NCBI RefSeq assembly: GCF_003112555.1
Contig: NZ_BEWB01000002.1
Coordinates: forward strand, 930,001-994,000
Length of the DNA: 64,000 nucleotides
Source of the DNA: Streptomyces coelicoflavus
GTDB lineage: Bacteria > Actinomycetota > Actinomycetes > Streptomycetales > Streptomycetaceae
Direction of reading: 5' to 3'
Positions 1 to 8,989 of this stretch are shown piece after piece; within the stretch, counting starts at the first letter, position 1, and each line of letters begins with the position of its first letter. The position numbers and the translations under genes are program-made. The notes beneath the pieces were generated by a model. That model made no database searches and was not told the DNA's origin. It was given only the letters and a program-made list of their open reading frames with translations.

Positions 1-622
1 GCAGGCGCTCCAGCTGGAGGCCGGACCGCTGGAGCTCCAGGGACATCTCGGCGCGCAGGTCGGCGAAGTGGTCGACCGGCGGGACCGGGAAGTAGCCGCC
101 CTTGTAGCGGACCTTGTAACCGCGGTTGTCCTCCAGGGCACCGGTGTTCCAGGCGCCGGCCTCGGAGTCGATGTGGTAGAAGGACTCGTTCTCGGCGGTC
201 TTGAAGCGCACCGAGTCGAAGACGTAGAACTCCGCCTCCGGGCCGAAGTAGGCCGTGTCGGCGATGCCCGTGGAGGCCAGGTACGCCTCGGCCTTCTTCG
301 CCACGTTCCGCGGGTCGCGGGAGTACTGCTCGCCCGTGATCGGGTCGTGGATGAAGAAGTTGATGTTGAGGGTCTTGTCCCGGCGGAACGGGTCGACGCG
401 CGCGGTGGACAGGTCGGGGCGCAGGGACATGTCCGACTCGTGGATGGCCTGGAAGCCACGGATCGAGGATCCGTCGAAGGCCTGCTCGTCGTCGGGGTCG
501 AACGCCTCGGCGGGCAGCGTGAAGTGCTGCATGACGCCCGGCAGGTCGCAGAACCGGACATCGACGAACTTGACGTCCTCGTCCGCGATGAACTTCTTGA
601 CGTCGTCGGCGTTCTGGAACAT
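1..622 (-). CDS. glnA: Glutamine synthetase type I, N-terminal part (gene cut by window edge)
   Basis: Glutamine synthetase makes glutamine from glutamate, ammonia and ATP in the cytoplasm and is the main route of ammonium assimilation. The 207 visible residues start [12 protein letters not shown] and contain the GSI beta-grasp domain, the DGSSIRGF latch segment near residues 50-57 and the start of the catalytic domain ([12 protein letters not shown]). The ATG at 622 is supported by a strong GGAGGAG ribosome site at about 627-633. The C-terminal half, including the adenylylation tyrosine region, lies outside the window. A tandem GlnR site lies about 100 bp upstream. The assignment is secure from family similarity. 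Confidence 0.97.
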   Translation of the reverse strand, partial: MFQNADDVKKFIADEDVKFVDVRFCDLPGVMQHFTLPAEAFDPDDEQAFDGSSIRGFQAIHESDMSLRPDLSTARVDPFRRDKTLNINFFIHDPITGEQYSRDPRNVAKKAEAYLASTGIADTAYFGPEAEFYVFDSVRFKTAENESFYHIDSEAGAWNTGALEDNRGYKVRYKGGYFPVPPVDHFADLRAEMSLELQRSGLQLERL

Positions 623-718
623 CCAGCTCCTCCTACTCCCGACCGTCCCGCCGGGTTGGTAGATCGTTCGTGAGGCCAGTGCGGGTGGCACACGCTTCCT
701 CGACCCTAGGGACGGGTG

Positions 719-757
719 ATTTCTCGGGCGTGACCCATTTGTTTCGCAGAAGTTAAC
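719..757 (-). promoter_or_regulatory. Tandem GlnR boxes in the glnA promoter
   Basis: Read on the minus strand, there are two a-site/b-site pairs with the GlnR layout gTnAc-n6-GaAAc. The first is GTTAAC-TTCTGC-GAAAC (757-741). The second is GTCAC-GCCCGA-GAAAT (734-719), about two helical turns downstream. GlnR is the known OmpR-type nitrogen regulator of Streptomyces and glnA is its classical target. Binding here is inferred from the motif and position. Confidence 0.85.
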
Positions 758-830
758 CGGCTCCCTTCCCAGCCTAGGCCGGTTCGGGGCGCGTCACACC
801 CCACCGTCCCCGGTCCGTATACGGGCGCAG

Positions 831-836
831 TACCGT
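831..836 (+). promoter_or_regulatory. Candidate -10 element (TACCGT) for leaderless transcription of the RDD gene
   Basis: TACCGT fits the Streptomyces TANNNT -10 pattern and ends 6 nt before the GTG at 843. Transcription would therefore begin at or next to the start codon. No ribosome site is visible. Confidence 0.5.
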
Positions 837-842
837 GGTCGG

Positions 843-1310
843 GTGGACAACAGGCAAGCAATCGGCTCGTGGCTCTCCGGCCCCCGCGCGGCCATCGAAG
901 AGTCCGGCGCCGATCTCGGATACCGCGGCGAGCAGCTCGGTCTGCCCGAGGAGGGACCGGGCTCGATCGCCCGTCCGGGCAGGCGGCTCGGCGCGCTGGC
1001 CGTCGACTGGGCCCTGTGCTCCCTGATCGCATACGGCCTGATCACGGGCAGCTACGGGCAGACGGCGAGCAACTGGGCCCTGCTGATCTTCTTCGTGCTG
1101 AGCGTGCTGACCGTCGGCACGATCGGCTTCACCCCCGGCAAGCGCCTCTTCGGCCTCCGGGTCGTGGACCTCGCCACGGGGCGGCCCAGCCCGCTGCGCG
1201 CCCTGCTGCGCTCGGTCCTGCTGTGCCTCGCCCTCCCGGCGCTGATCTGGGACCGCGACGGCCGGGGCCTGCACGACCGGCTGGCTCGCACCGTGGAAGT
1301 CCGCGTCTGA
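843..1310 (+). CDS. RDD family membrane protein
   Basis: This 155-residue protein has the RDD family pattern. A soluble N-terminus is followed by the 'RPGRRLGALAVDWALC' segment carrying the Arg/Asp signature (about residues 40-56), then transmembrane helices near residues 52-67 and 77-95, and a last one near 117-132, with 'GFTPGKRLFGLRVVD' between. The exact role of RDD proteins in actinobacteria is not settled; some family members are linked to ion transport. The gene reads away from glnA and converges on the DUF4191 gene, with a strong hairpin between. The start is GTG with no leader. Confidence 0.8.
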   Translation: MDNRQAIGSWLSGPRAAIEESGADLGYRGEQLGLPEEGPGSIARPGRRLGALAVDWALCSLIAYGLITGSYGQTASNWALLIFFVLSVLTVGTIGFTPGKRLFGLRVVDLATGRPSPLRALLRSVLLCLALPALIWDRDGRGLHDRLARTVEVRV

Positions 1311-1369
1311 CTCGCACGCACCGGTACGACATGCCGGGACGACATGCCGGCACGACGACGCCGGTACGA

Positions 1370-1408
1370 CGACGGGGGCGGCCCGAGTGGATCGGGCCGC
1401 CCCCGTCG
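1370..1408. terminator. Bidirectional hairpin terminator between the RDD and DUF4191 genes
   Basis: A perfect 17-bp inverted repeat (arms 1370-1386 and 1392-1408) with a 5-nt loop lies between two convergent genes. There is no long T-run, as is usual in Streptomyces. Confidence 0.8.
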
Positions 1409-1436
1409 CCGTACCGGCGTCTCGGAGTGCTGCGGG

Positions 1437-2141
1437 TCAGCGCTGCCTGGGGTTGCCGCCGCGGGGCATCCGCATGCCCTTCGGCATCGGGCCCTTGGGC
1501 AGCGGCATGTTGCTCATCAGGTCGCCCAGGGCGCGCAGCCGGTCGTTGGTCACGGTGACCTGCGGGCCGCTCAGGACGCGGGGGAGCTTGAGCATGGTCG
1601 TGCGCAGCTTCTTCAGCTCGACCTGGCCCTCGCCGGTGCCCACGACCAGGTCGTGCACGGGGACGTCGGCGACGATGCGGTTCATCTTCTTCTTCTCGGC
1701 CGCGAGCAGGGACTTCACCCGGTTCGGGTTGCCCTCCGCGATCAGCACGATGCCGGCCTTGCCGACCGCGCGGTGCACCACGTCCTGGTTGCGGTTCATC
1801 GCCACCGCGGGGGTCGTCGTCCAGCCCCGGCCCACGTTGTCCAGTACCGCCGCCGCGGCGCCCGGCTGTCCCTCCATCTGGCCGAAGGCCGCCCGCTCGG
1901 CCCGGCGCCCGAAGACGATCGCCGTCGCGAGGAAGGCGAGCAGCAGGCCCAGGATGCCGAGATAGATGGGGTGACCGATCAAGAAACCGATCCCGAGGAG
2001 GACACCGAAGACGACGATGCCGACACCCGCGAGCACAAGACCGATCTTCTTGTCGGCCTTGCGGGTCATCTTGTAGGTCAGAGCGATCTGCTTCAGTCGC
2101 CCGGGGTTCGCAGCGTCCGCTGCGGGTTCCTTCCTCGCCAT
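1437..2141 (-). CDS. DUF4191 family membrane protein
   Basis: This 234-residue protein has a basic N-terminus (MARKEPAADAANPGRLKQI), two closely spaced hydrophobic helices at about residues 37-55 and 57-76, and a long soluble C-terminal domain. That domain contains NPNRVKSLLAAEKKKMNRIVADVPVH-type sequence and a final glycine/proline/arginine-rich tail. It resembles the actinobacterial DUF4191 family, which commonly lies beside lipA/lipB, as here. No enzymatic motif is visible and the function is unknown. The ATG at 2141 is the only reasonable start. Confidence 0.75.
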   Translation of the reverse strand: MARKEPAADAANPGRLKQIALTYKMTRKADKKIGLVLAGVGIVVFGVLLGIGFLIGHPIYLGILGLLLAFLATAIVFGRRAERAAFGQMEGQPGAAAAVLDNVGRGWTTTPAVAMNRNQDVVHRAVGKAGIVLIAEGNPNRVKSLLAAEKKKMNRIVADVPVHDLVVGTGEGQVELKKLRTTMLKLPRVLSGPQVTVTNDRLRALGDLMSNMPLPKGPMPKGMRMPRGGNPRQR

Positions 2142-2223
2142 GGCACGAAGTCTACGTGCCCCCGAAAGCGCCGACGACGGCAGTGTCCGGCGGGCGGGGA
2201 GGCGGGGCGGTCGGGAGCCGGGT

Positions 2224-2454
2224 TCAGGGGCGGCCGGCGACGGACTGCCGCAGTGCCTGCTCCGTCTCGATCCGGTCCTTGGCGCGGCGGCGGTCCTCGA
2301 GGACCGAGTTCCACGCGTTGCGCCGGGCGGTGCGCTGGCCGCCGCTCATCAGCAGCGACTCGACGGCCCGCAGGGCGGTGGTGAACGACGGGATGGCGGT
2401 GGCGCGGACGGTGGTGGCACGGACGGCGGTGGCGCGAACGGGCGCGGCCTGCAT
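2224..2454 (-). CDS. Small hypothetical protein, 76 aa
   Basis: The protein has an alanine/threonine/valine-rich N-terminal half built on a short repeated 'VRAT' motif (VRATAVRATTVRATA), then a basic helical stretch (RRNAWNSVLEDRRRAKDRIETEQALRQ). The ATG at 2454 is preceded by a GAGGGGGG purine run at suitable distance, so I prefer it to the longer frame that starts at 2535. I do not recognise a family. It sits between the DUF4191 gene and lipA on the same strand. Confidence 0.55.
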   Translation of the reverse strand: MQAAPVRATAVRATTVRATAIPSFTTALRAVESLLMSGGQRTARRNAWNSVLEDRRRAKDRIETEQALRQSVAGRP

Positions 2455-2698
2455 CGTGGAGGTCCCCCCTCGGTACGGCTCCGGGTACGGAGACGGGTGT
2501 ACGCGGTGGTGTACGTGCTGTGATTCCAGGGTCACTGATTGGTGTTACCAGGGCGTGACCCGCCGGTCAAACGCACATGAAGCCGCGTTGCCGTGCCCCG
2601 GAACGGATGCGCGGCCCCGACCGGTGCCCTCATCAGCGAGGACGGTCGAGGCCGCGGCATCTCGGCCATTACTGGCGAGTAGTGACTTGTGCGAGAAT

Positions 2699-3652
2699 TC
2701 ACACGGTGGCGGACCGGCGCTGCTCCATGGCCATGCCGTAGAGCCGTCCCGCCCGGTACGAGGACCGCACCAGCGGGCCCGACATCACGCCGGAGAAACC
2801 GATCTGCTCGGCCTCCTCCTTCAGCTCCACGAACTCGTGCGGCTTGACCCAGCGCTCCACGGGGTGGTGGCGCACGGACGGGCGCAGGTACTGCGTGATC
2901 GTGATCAGCTCGCAGCCGGCCTCGTGCAGCTCCTTCAGCGCCTCGCTGATCTCCTCGCGGGTCTCGCCCATGCCGAGGATCAGGTTCGACTTGGTGACCA
3001 GGCCGTAGTCGCGGGCGTCCGTGATGACCTTCAGGGAGCGCTCGTAGCGGAAGCCGGGGCGGATGCGCTTGAAGATCCGCGGGACCGTCTCGACGTTGTG
3101 CGCGAAGACCTCGGGGCGGGAGTCGAAGACCTCCCGCAGCAGCTCCGGCACCGCGTTGAAGTCGGGGGCCAGCAGCTCGACCTTGGTGCGGCCGTCCGCG
3201 CGCTCCGCGGTCTGCTGGTGGATCTGGCGCACCGTCTCCGCGTACAGCCAGGCGCCGCCGTCGGGGAGGTCGTCGCGGGCGACGCCGGTGATGGTGGCGT
3301 AGTTCAGGTCCATCGTGACCACGGACTCGCCGACGCGGCGCGGCTCGTCGCGGTCGAGTGCCTCGGGCTTGCCCGTGTCGATCTGGCAGAAGTCGCAGCG
3401 CCGGGTGCACTGGTCGCCGCCGATGAGGAAGGTCGCCTCGCGGTCCTCCCAGCACTCGTAGATGTTGGGACAGCCGGCTTCCTGGCAGACCGTGTGCAGG
3501 CCCTCGCCCTTCACCAGGTTCTGCATCTTGGTGTACTCGGGACCCATTTTCGCCCGGGTCTTGATCCACTCGGGCTTGCGCTCGATGGGGGTCTGGCTGT
3601 TGCGGACCTCGAGGCGCAGCATCTTGCGTCCGTCGGGTGCGACTGCGGACAC
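2699..3652 (-). CDS. lipA: Lipoyl synthase LipA
   Basis: LipA is a radical-SAM enzyme that inserts two sulfurs into protein-bound octanoate to make lipoate, which the E2 encoded at 17355-19136 needs. The 317-residue protein has the LipA-specific cluster [13 protein letters not shown] (Cys 56, 61, 67) and the radical-SAM cluster CTRRCDFC (Cys 82, 86, 89). The GTG start at 3652 has AGGGAG upstream and gives the length expected for actinobacterial LipA. The open frame runs on upstream through lipB, but that part is out-of-frame shadow. LipB lies 155 bp upstream on the same strand, so the two probably act together. Confidence 0.96.
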   Translation of the reverse strand: MSAVAPDGRKMLRLEVRNSQTPIERKPEWIKTRAKMGPEYTKMQNLVKGEGLHTVCQEAGCPNIYECWEDREATFLIGGDQCTRRCDFCQIDTGKPEALDRDEPRRVGESVVTMDLNYATITGVARDDLPDGGAWLYAETVRQIHQQTAERADGRTKVELLAPDFNAVPELLREVFDSRPEVFAHNVETVPRIFKRIRPGFRYERSLKVITDARDYGLVTKSNLILGMGETREEISEALKELHEAGCELITITQYLRPSVRHHPVERWVKPHEFVELKEEAEQIGFSGVMSGPLVRSSYRAGRLYGMAMEQRRSATV

Positions 3653-3721
3653 GACCGGCTCCCTAGCGATTGATTCTTCGGCGTTCTTAAGCGTACGCCC
3701 GATGATTTGAATGCCCGGCGA

Positions 3722-3804
3722 GGGTGCTGGCCTCTGGGGGCTGCCGCCCCCAGGCCCCCGCACCGGCCCTGAACGGGCCGTGTCCCCAAACGCCGGACGG
3801 GCTG
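3722..3804 (-). repeat. Dispersed intergenic repeat, family B, copy 1
   Basis: The minus strand begins CAGCCCGTCCGGCGTTTG and continues through a GGACACGGCCCGTTCAGG segment to a GGGGGCCTGGGGGCGGCAG block. A similar ordered series of blocks occurs at 33011-33083. The 3' part can fold (CTGGGGGC pairs with GCCCCCAG). It lies between lipB and lipA. Confidence 0.6.
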
Positions 3805-3807
3805 TTT

Positions 3808-4605
3808 TTATGCCGGCGTCTTCTCGATGACCCGGGGCTTCAGGTCCGCGTTCTCCAGGATGTCGCGGAGGTGGCGTTCGGCCACCGGGAGGACCTCCTC
3901 GATGGTCACGTCGCGGCCGAGTTCGTTCGCCAGGGAGGCGACGCCCGCGTCCCGGATGCCGCACGGGATGATCTTGTCGAACCACTTGTTGTCGGGGTTC
4001 ACGTTCAGCGCGAAGCCGTGCATCGTGACGCCCTTGGCGACCCGGATGCCGATGGCGGCGATCTTGCGGTCCTCGCGGCGCTGGCCCGCGTTGGACGGGG
4101 CGTACTCGGGGCCGTTGAGGCGGGGGTCGAACTCGTCGTCGGTCAGGCGGGGGTCGAAGTCCAGGGAGAGGCCGCCGAGGACGGGGCGCCGCTCGACCGG
4201 ATCGCCGAGGACCCAGACGCCGCTGCGGCCCTCCACCCGGGAGGTCTCGAGGCCGAACTCCGCGCAGGTGCGGATCAGGGCCTCCTCCAGGCGGCGGACG
4301 TGGGCCACCACGTCGACCGGGCGCGGCAGCTTCTGGATGGGGTAGCCCACCAGCTGGCCCGGGCCGTGCCAGGTGATCTTGCCGCCGCGGTCCACGTCGA
4401 TCACCGGCGTGCCGTCCAGCGGACGCTCGCTCTCCTCGGTGCGCCGGCCGGCCGTGTAGACCGGCGGGTGTTCGAGGAGCAGCACGGTGTCGGGGACCTC
4501 GTCGGCGAACCGCGCGGCGTGCACCCGGCGCTGTTCGTCCCACGCCTCCTGGTACTCGACGCGTTCGGCACCGAAGCCCATCCGGACGAAGCGCAGCTCA
4601 CTCAC
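3808..4605 (-). CDS. lipB: Octanoyl-[acyl-carrier-protein]:protein N-octanoyltransferase LipB
   Basis: LipB moves octanoate from acyl carrier protein onto the lipoyl domains of E2 and H proteins, before LipA adds sulfur. The 265-residue protein starts [12 protein letters not shown]. It carries the substrate loop [17 protein letters not shown], the catalytic lysine segment [17 protein letters not shown] and the catalytic cysteine in IIPCGI. The start is GTG at 4605 with GGAGG about 7 nt upstream. The longer frame to 4692 lacks such a site. It is divergent from the regulator at 4840. Confidence 0.96.
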   Translation of the reverse strand: MSELRFVRMGFGAERVEYQEAWDEQRRVHAARFADEVPDTVLLLEHPPVYTAGRRTEESERPLDGTPVIDVDRGGKITWHGPGQLVGYPIQKLPRPVDVVAHVRRLEEALIRTCAEFGLETSRVEGRSGVWVLGDPVERRPVLGGLSLDFDPRLTDDEFDPRLNGPEYAPSNAGQRREDRKIAAIGIRVAKGVTMHGFALNVNPDNKWFDKIIPCGIRDAGVASLANELGRDVTIEEVLPVAERHLRDILENADLKPRVIEKTPA

Positions 4606-4839
4606 GGCACGTGCCTCCCTGCAAGGTCGTAAGGCACGAAGCGTGCCCACGCCACTGTACGACCGCCCGCGCGTCGTCAGCCGGGCGGGCAATTCTCACA
4701 CGATCGGATGAATGCAGGGCGAATTGTGCGATCGGGTGCTTACTCTCCGCTACATTCGCGCCGTTCACGAGGCCATAAGGGCTGCTCACAGGCGCTCCGG
4801 GCAATCGAACGCCCGGAAGGCAGGAGACCGCACCGCACC

Positions 4840-6306
4840 ATGACGGAACGACCCGCGCAGCGCACCCCCAACCGCCAGCTCGCCGCGCTCATCGCCGAAG
4901 CGGGGTTCTCGAACGCGGGTCTCGCGCGTCGCGTCGACCAGCTCGGACTCGAACACGGCCTTGACCTGCGATATGACAAAACGTCTGTCACCCGGTGGCT
5001 GCGCGGTCAGCAGCCCCGCGGCACCACCCCGGCCCTGATCGCCGAGGTCTTCACCCGGCGCCTGGGCCGCCGCCTGACCGCCCAGGACCTCGGCCTGGAC
5101 GCCTGCGCGCCCGTCTACGCGGGTCTGGAGTTCGCCGGCAGTCCGGAGGAGGCGGTCGACATCATCGGCGGGCTGTGGCGCAAGGACTCCGGCAGCCACG
5201 CCGAGCTGCGGAAGATCGCCTTCACTCCGGCCGGGCTCGTCGTGCCCAGCCGCGACTGGCTGATCGGCCGCGCCGACGAGAAGGTGGCCCGCACCGAGGT
5301 ACCCGTCCGCATCCCCGCGCAGGGCCGCCCCGCGACCCCGAGGCTCGCCGTACCGCTCGACCCGTCCAGGCGCCGGGCGGCCCCGGCCGAGCGCGGCCCG
5401 GGCCAGAAGGTCAGCGGCGGCGACCTCGCCGCGCTGCGCTCGGTCGGCGAGCTGTTCCGCAGCCTCGACGACCGGTACGGCGGCGGACACGCCCGCCAGG
5501 CCCTGGTGCGCTACCTGGAGCACGAGCTGGAGCCGATGCTGCGCGGCACCTACGGCGAGCAGACCGGCCGCCGCCTCTTCGCCGCCGCGGCCGACCTCAC
5601 CCGGCTCGCGGGCTGGACCTCGTACGACATCGCCGCGCACGGTCTCGCCCAGCGGTACTTCGTGCAGGCGCTGCGGCTGTCGCAGGCGGCGGCGGACCGG
5701 GCGTACGGCTCGTACGTGCTGGTCACCATGAGCCGGCAGGCCGTCTACCTGGGCCACGGGCGCGAGGCCGTGCAGCTCGCGCGGGTGGCGCAGCAGGGCG
5801 TGGGGACCTCCGCGCCGCCGGTCGTGCAGACGCTGCTGCACGCCGCCGAGGCACGGGCGCACGGCGTCCTCGGGGAGGTGCGGGCGTGCACGGCGGCGCT
5901 GGTGCGGGCCGAGCGCGCGATGGAGGCCGCCCGGCCCGGCGACGAGGTGCCGCACTGGGCGCGCTTCTTCGACGAGGCGCAGCTCGCCGACGAGTTCGGG
6001 CACTGCCACCGCGACCTCCAGCAGTTCCGCGCCGCCGCCCAGCACGCGGAACGCTCGCTGCAACTGCGCGCCCCCGTCTACGCCCGCAGCCGGCTGTTCT
6101 GCCGGGTCGTCCTCGCCACCGCCCGGCTCGGCCTCGGCGAGCTCGACCAGGCCTGCCAGCTGGCCGCGGAGGCGGCGGGGCAGGCGGCCGAGATGCGCTC
6201 GGTGCGCGCCGCGGAGTACGTCCGCGACTTCGAGCGCCGCCTGGAGCCGTACCGGGACGCGGCCCCGGTCCGGGGGTACCGGGACAAGGTGGCCGCCCTG
6301 GGGTAG
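4840..6306 (+). CDS. Large regulator with N-terminal helix-turn-helix-like region and helical repeat (TPR-like) C-terminus
   Basis: This 488-residue protein starts MTERPAQRTPNRQLAALI. Residues 10-75 look like a divergent DNA-binding domain (LAALIAEAGFSNAGLARRVDQ, then TSVTRWLRGQQPRG). From about residue 200 onward it is an all-helical, alanine-rich array consistent with TPR repeats. This architecture is common in Streptomyces and resembles the NsdA-type negative regulators of development and antibiotic production, but I cannot place it in that subgroup with certainty. The ATG at 4840 follows AGGAG at about 4822-4826. It is divergent from lipB across a 234-bp promoter region. Confidence 0.7.
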   Translation: MTERPAQRTPNRQLAALIAEAGFSNAGLARRVDQLGLEHGLDLRYDKTSVTRWLRGQQPRGTTPALIAEVFTRRLGRRLTAQDLGLDACAPVYAGLEFAGSPEEAVDIIGGLWRKDSGSHAELRKIAFTPAGLVVPSRDWLIGRADEKVARTEVPVRIPAQGRPATPRLAVPLDPSRRRAAPAERGPGQKVSGGDLAALRSVGELFRSLDDRYGGGHARQALVRYLEHELEPMLRGTYGEQTGRRLFAAAADLTRLAGWTSYDIAAHGLAQRYFVQALRLSQAAADRAYGSYVLVTMSRQAVYLGHGREAVQLARVAQQGVGTSAPPVVQTLLHAAEARAHGVLGEVRACTAALVRAERAMEAARPGDEVPHWARFFDEAQLADEFGHCHRDLQQFRAAAQHAERSLQLRAPVYARSRLFCRVVLATARLGLGELDQACQLAAEAAGQAAEMRSVRAAEYVRDFERRLEPYRDAAPVRGYRDKVAALG

Positions 6307-6321
6307 CGCCGGTCACCGGGC

Positions 6322-7725
6322 CTACGCCGCCCGCGCCGGTCCCACCGCCTCCGCCGTGTGCATCGGCCGGCCCGCCCCCAGGTCGGTCAGGATCGCCGCC
6401 GAGGCCCGGTGGCCCGAGTGCAGTGCGCCCTGGACGGTGCTGGTGTCGCGGTGGTCGCCGCACACGTACAGGCCCGCCAGCAGCCGTACCGGCCTGCGGG
6501 GGTCGTGCGGCGGGCGCATCGCGGGCACCGCCTCGGGCGTGTGGTGCACGGCGAGGGTCTCCCAGCGGGTGGTCGGGGTGCCGTAGAGGCGGGACAGGTG
6601 GATGCGTACGGCGGTGTCGAGGTCGGGCGGGGGAGGGCCGAGGACCGTCGACGAGACGAGGGTGCGCCCGGCGGGCGCGCGGGACGGGTCCACCCGGCTG
6701 ATCTGCGCCGTGTGGGCGACCGGGCCGCCGCGGTCGGCGTCGAGCAGCAGGGACGCGCCGGTCGTCGGCGGTTCGTCGGTGGTGTGGTGGACCACCGTCA
6801 CCGGGTGGAAGTCCGGCACCCGCAGTCCCGGCAGCAGCTCGGCCGCCGCGCGGGCGTCGGTCGCCACGAGGACGGCCCGGCACCGGATCACGCCGTGCTC
6901 CGCGGTGGTCACGGCGTTGGTCGCCACCGAGGTGACGCGCACCCCGGTGTGCACCGTGCCCGGCGGCAGCGACCGCGCCATGTGCTCCGGCAGGGCCTCC
7001 GCGCCGCCCTCCGGCAGGGCGAGGCGCCCGCCCGCGAAAGCGCGCAGCGCGAGGTCCGCGCACCGGCTGGACGTGGTGAGGTCCGGGTCGTACAGCAGGG
7101 CGGCGAGCAGCGGACGCAGGAAGCCGTCGATCGTGCGGGCGGGCAGCCCGCGGGCCGCCAGTGCCGTGGCGGCGGGCAGCTCCGGCCGGGCCAGCAGCCG
7201 CTCGGCCGGGGTGTGGGCGAGCCGGGCCAGCGCGGCACCGAGCCGGGCCTGGTCGACGGCGGTGCCGAGCGGGGCACCGGCACGGGTGCGGGGCGCGGCG
7301 GCCGGCCTGCCGGGCGCGCCGGGCGCGCCGACCGTGCGCCGGGGGGCGGGCATCGAGCGGGGGGCGCTCGCGAGGGCGCGCACCGCATGGAGTGCGCCCC
7401 GTGCGCTCCGTACGCCCGCCGGCGCTCCCGCGCGATGGTGACGGCCCTCGCTGTGCAGCAGGACCCCGGGGGCGAAGGGCAGCAGCGCGAGGCCGTCGAG
7501 CCCGGGGGTGCGGCGCAGTTCGGGATACGCCGTGGACAGCAGCTGTCCGATTCTGTCGAGCCGGAAACCGTCGACCTTCTCGGTGGCCATCCGGCCGCCG
7601 ACCGTATGGGCGGCCTCCAGGACCGTGGTCGTCACTCCTGCGCTGGTCAGCCGTTCCGCCGCGGCGAGTCCGGCGATCCCGGCCCCCACGACGACGACGT
7701 CCGCCTGGTACGCGGGCTCAAGCAC
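6322..7725 (-). CDS. FAD-dependent oxidoreductase (amine oxidase / phytoene desaturase-like)
   Basis: This 467-residue protein has an N-terminal dinucleotide-binding motif VVVVGAGIAGLAAAERL (about residues 9-25) followed by LEAAHTVGGRM, the second conserved flavin motif of the amine-oxidase superfamily. A C-terminal segment LAGLYVCGDHRDTSTVQGALHSGHRAS matches the flavin-contacting GD motif. The substrate cannot be read from sequence. A long Ala/Pro/Arg-rich insertion around residues 105-165 is probably disordered. The start is GTG at 7725 with GGAGGGG upstream. The gene ends just after the convergent regulator gene (16-bp gap). Confidence 0.8.
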   Translation of the reverse strand: MLEPAYQADVVVVGAGIAGLAAAERLTSAGVTTTVLEAAHTVGGRMATEKVDGFRLDRIGQLLSTAYPELRRTPGLDGLALLPFAPGVLLHSEGRHHRAGAPAGVRSARGALHAVRALASAPRSMPAPRRTVGAPGAPGRPAAAPRTRAGAPLGTAVDQARLGAALARLAHTPAERLLARPELPAATALAARGLPARTIDGFLRPLLAALLYDPDLTTSSRCADLALRAFAGGRLALPEGGAEALPEHMARSLPPGTVHTGVRVTSVATNAVTTAEHGVIRCRAVLVATDARAAAELLPGLRVPDFHPVTVVHHTTDEPPTTGASLLLDADRGGPVAHTAQISRVDPSRAPAGRTLVSSTVLGPPPPDLDTAVRIHLSRLYGTPTTRWETLAVHHTPEAVPAMRPPHDPRRPVRLLAGLYVCGDHRDTSTVQGALHSGHRASAAILTDLGAGRPMHTAEAVGPARAA

Positions 7726-7915
7726 GTGCCCCTCCTCGAGGTTGCGCGGCCGCTGGAGACGTCATGCCCCCAACAGGCTTGAGGAATACCCGAGTTCGAC
7801 ACGAGGTTAGGGTCCGGAACGGTCAGGGGGAGTCGCACGGAGGCGGTACACGGTCGCACGACGGTCGCATACGAGTGCGATGTGGCAGTCAATCGGACGC
7901 GATTCGGTCGTGGTC

Positions 7916-7957
7916 GGTCGTGCTTCGGCCGCGACTGGTCGTGTTCCGGCCGTGGTT
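7916..7957. repeat. Two imperfect 21-bp tandem repeats
   Basis: GGTCGTGCTTCGGCCGCGAC-T (7916-7936) is followed directly by GGTCGTGTTCCGGCCGTGGT-T (7937-7957). They lie in the 274-bp gap between the SDR gene and the FAD oxidoreductase gene. The period of 21 bp is two helical turns. An imperfect inverted repeat TCGCAT-n4-GTGCGA lies nearby at about 7865-7880. Confidence 0.6.
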
Positions 7958-7999
7958 CGCACGCGACTCGGAAGCGCGCCGGCCGTGACGCGGCTGTCG

Positions 8000-8917
8000 C
8001 TACAGCGCCGCCCGGATCGCCCCGTCGATCTCCGGGAACGCGAAGCGGAAGCCCGATTCCAGGAGGCGGGCCGGGAGGACCCGGGCGCTGCCCAGGACGT
8101 CGCCCGCCATCTCGCCGAGCACCGCCCGCAGGACCGGCGCGGGCACCGCGAACGGCGCCGGACGGTGCAGTACACGGCCCATGGCCACCGTGACCTCACG
8201 GTTCGTCACCGGCCGCGGGGCGGTCAGGTTGAACGGGCCGGACAGGTCGTCCCGGTCCATGAGGTGCCGGATCGCCGCCACCTCGTCGTGCAGCGCCACG
8301 AAGGACCAGTACTGCGACCCGTCGCCCAGCCGCCCGCCGAGTCCCGCCCGGAAGAGCGGGAAGAGCCGGCCCCAGGCACCGCCCCCGCGCGCGACGACCA
8401 GTCCGGTGCGCGTGAACACCGTCCGCACGCCCGCCTCCCGGGCCGGGGCCGCCGCGGCCTCCCACTCCACGCACAGGCCCGGCAGGAAGCCCTCCCCGGC
8501 GGGCGCGCTCTCGTCCACGGGCCGGTCGCCGGTCTCCCCGTAGTAGCCCATCGCGCTGCCGTTCACGAAGACGCGCGGCGGCCGGTCCATCGAGGCGACG
8601 GCCTCCGCGAGCGCCGTCGTGCCGTGCACCCGGCTGCTGCGGACGAGGGTCTTGTACGCGTCGGTCCAGCGGCGGTCGCCCACCCCGGCCCCGGCCAGGT
8701 TGACCACGGCGTCGCAGCCCTCCAGCCCGGCCGCGTCCACCCGCCCGTTCTCGGGGTCCCAGCGGACCTCGTCCGCGCCCCCGGGCGCGTGCCGCACCAG
8801 GCGCACCACCTCGTGGCCGTCCGCGGTCAGGGACCGCGCCAGCGCGCTGCCGATGAGACCGGACGCGCCGGCCACCGCGATGCGGGAACGTCCCCTGCCC
8901 AAGCGTCCGTCGTTCAT
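8000..8917 (-). CDS. NAD(P)-binding epimerase-like protein (TIGR01777 / YfcH family)
   Basis: This 305-residue SDR-type protein has the Rossmann motif IAVAGASGLIGSALARSL (about residues 13-30). It also has the family segments RWDPENGRVD, DAVVNLAGAGVGDRRWTDAYK and FVNGSAMGYYGETGDR, the last holding the YxxxK-equivalent region. A C-terminal DUF1731-like portion (APVLRAVLGEMAGDVLGSARVLPARLLESGF) ends the protein. Family members are linked to cell division or metabolism, but the substrate is unknown. It starts with ATG at 8917 and is divergent from the GNAT gene. Confidence 0.85.
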   Translation of the reverse strand: MNDGRLGRGRSRIAVAGASGLIGSALARSLTADGHEVVRLVRHAPGGADEVRWDPENGRVDAAGLEGCDAVVNLAGAGVGDRRWTDAYKTLVRSSRVHGTTALAEAVASMDRPPRVFVNGSAMGYYGETGDRPVDESAPAGEGFLPGLCVEWEAAAAPAREAGVRTVFTRTGLVVARGGGAWGRLFPLFRAGLGGRLGDGSQYWSFVALHDEVAAIRHLMDRDDLSGPFNLTAPRPVTNREVTVAMGRVLHRPAPFAVPAPVLRAVLGEMAGDVLGSARVLPARLLESGFRFAFPEIDGAIRAAL

Positions 8918-8976
8918 GGGCCCATCCTGCCGGGTGGCCCGGGAAAAACCACGGAACGATCGCCGTCACCGCGTCG

Positions 8977-8982
8977 TACAGT
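8977..8982 (+). promoter_or_regulatory. Candidate -10 element (TACAGT) for leaderless transcription of the GNAT gene
   Basis: TACAGT ends 7 nt before ATG 8990. A GGAAC lies upstream at about 8952-8956, so an ECF-type promoter (GGAAC-n17-CGTA) is an alternative reading. Confidence 0.45.
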
Positions 8983-8989
8983 GACCGTC

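Noticed and set aside
2699..4543. Extended lipA frame reaching through lipB
   Set aside because: The extra N-terminal part is an out-of-frame reading of lipB (Arg/Pro/Gly-rich). GTG 3652 gives the standard LipA length.
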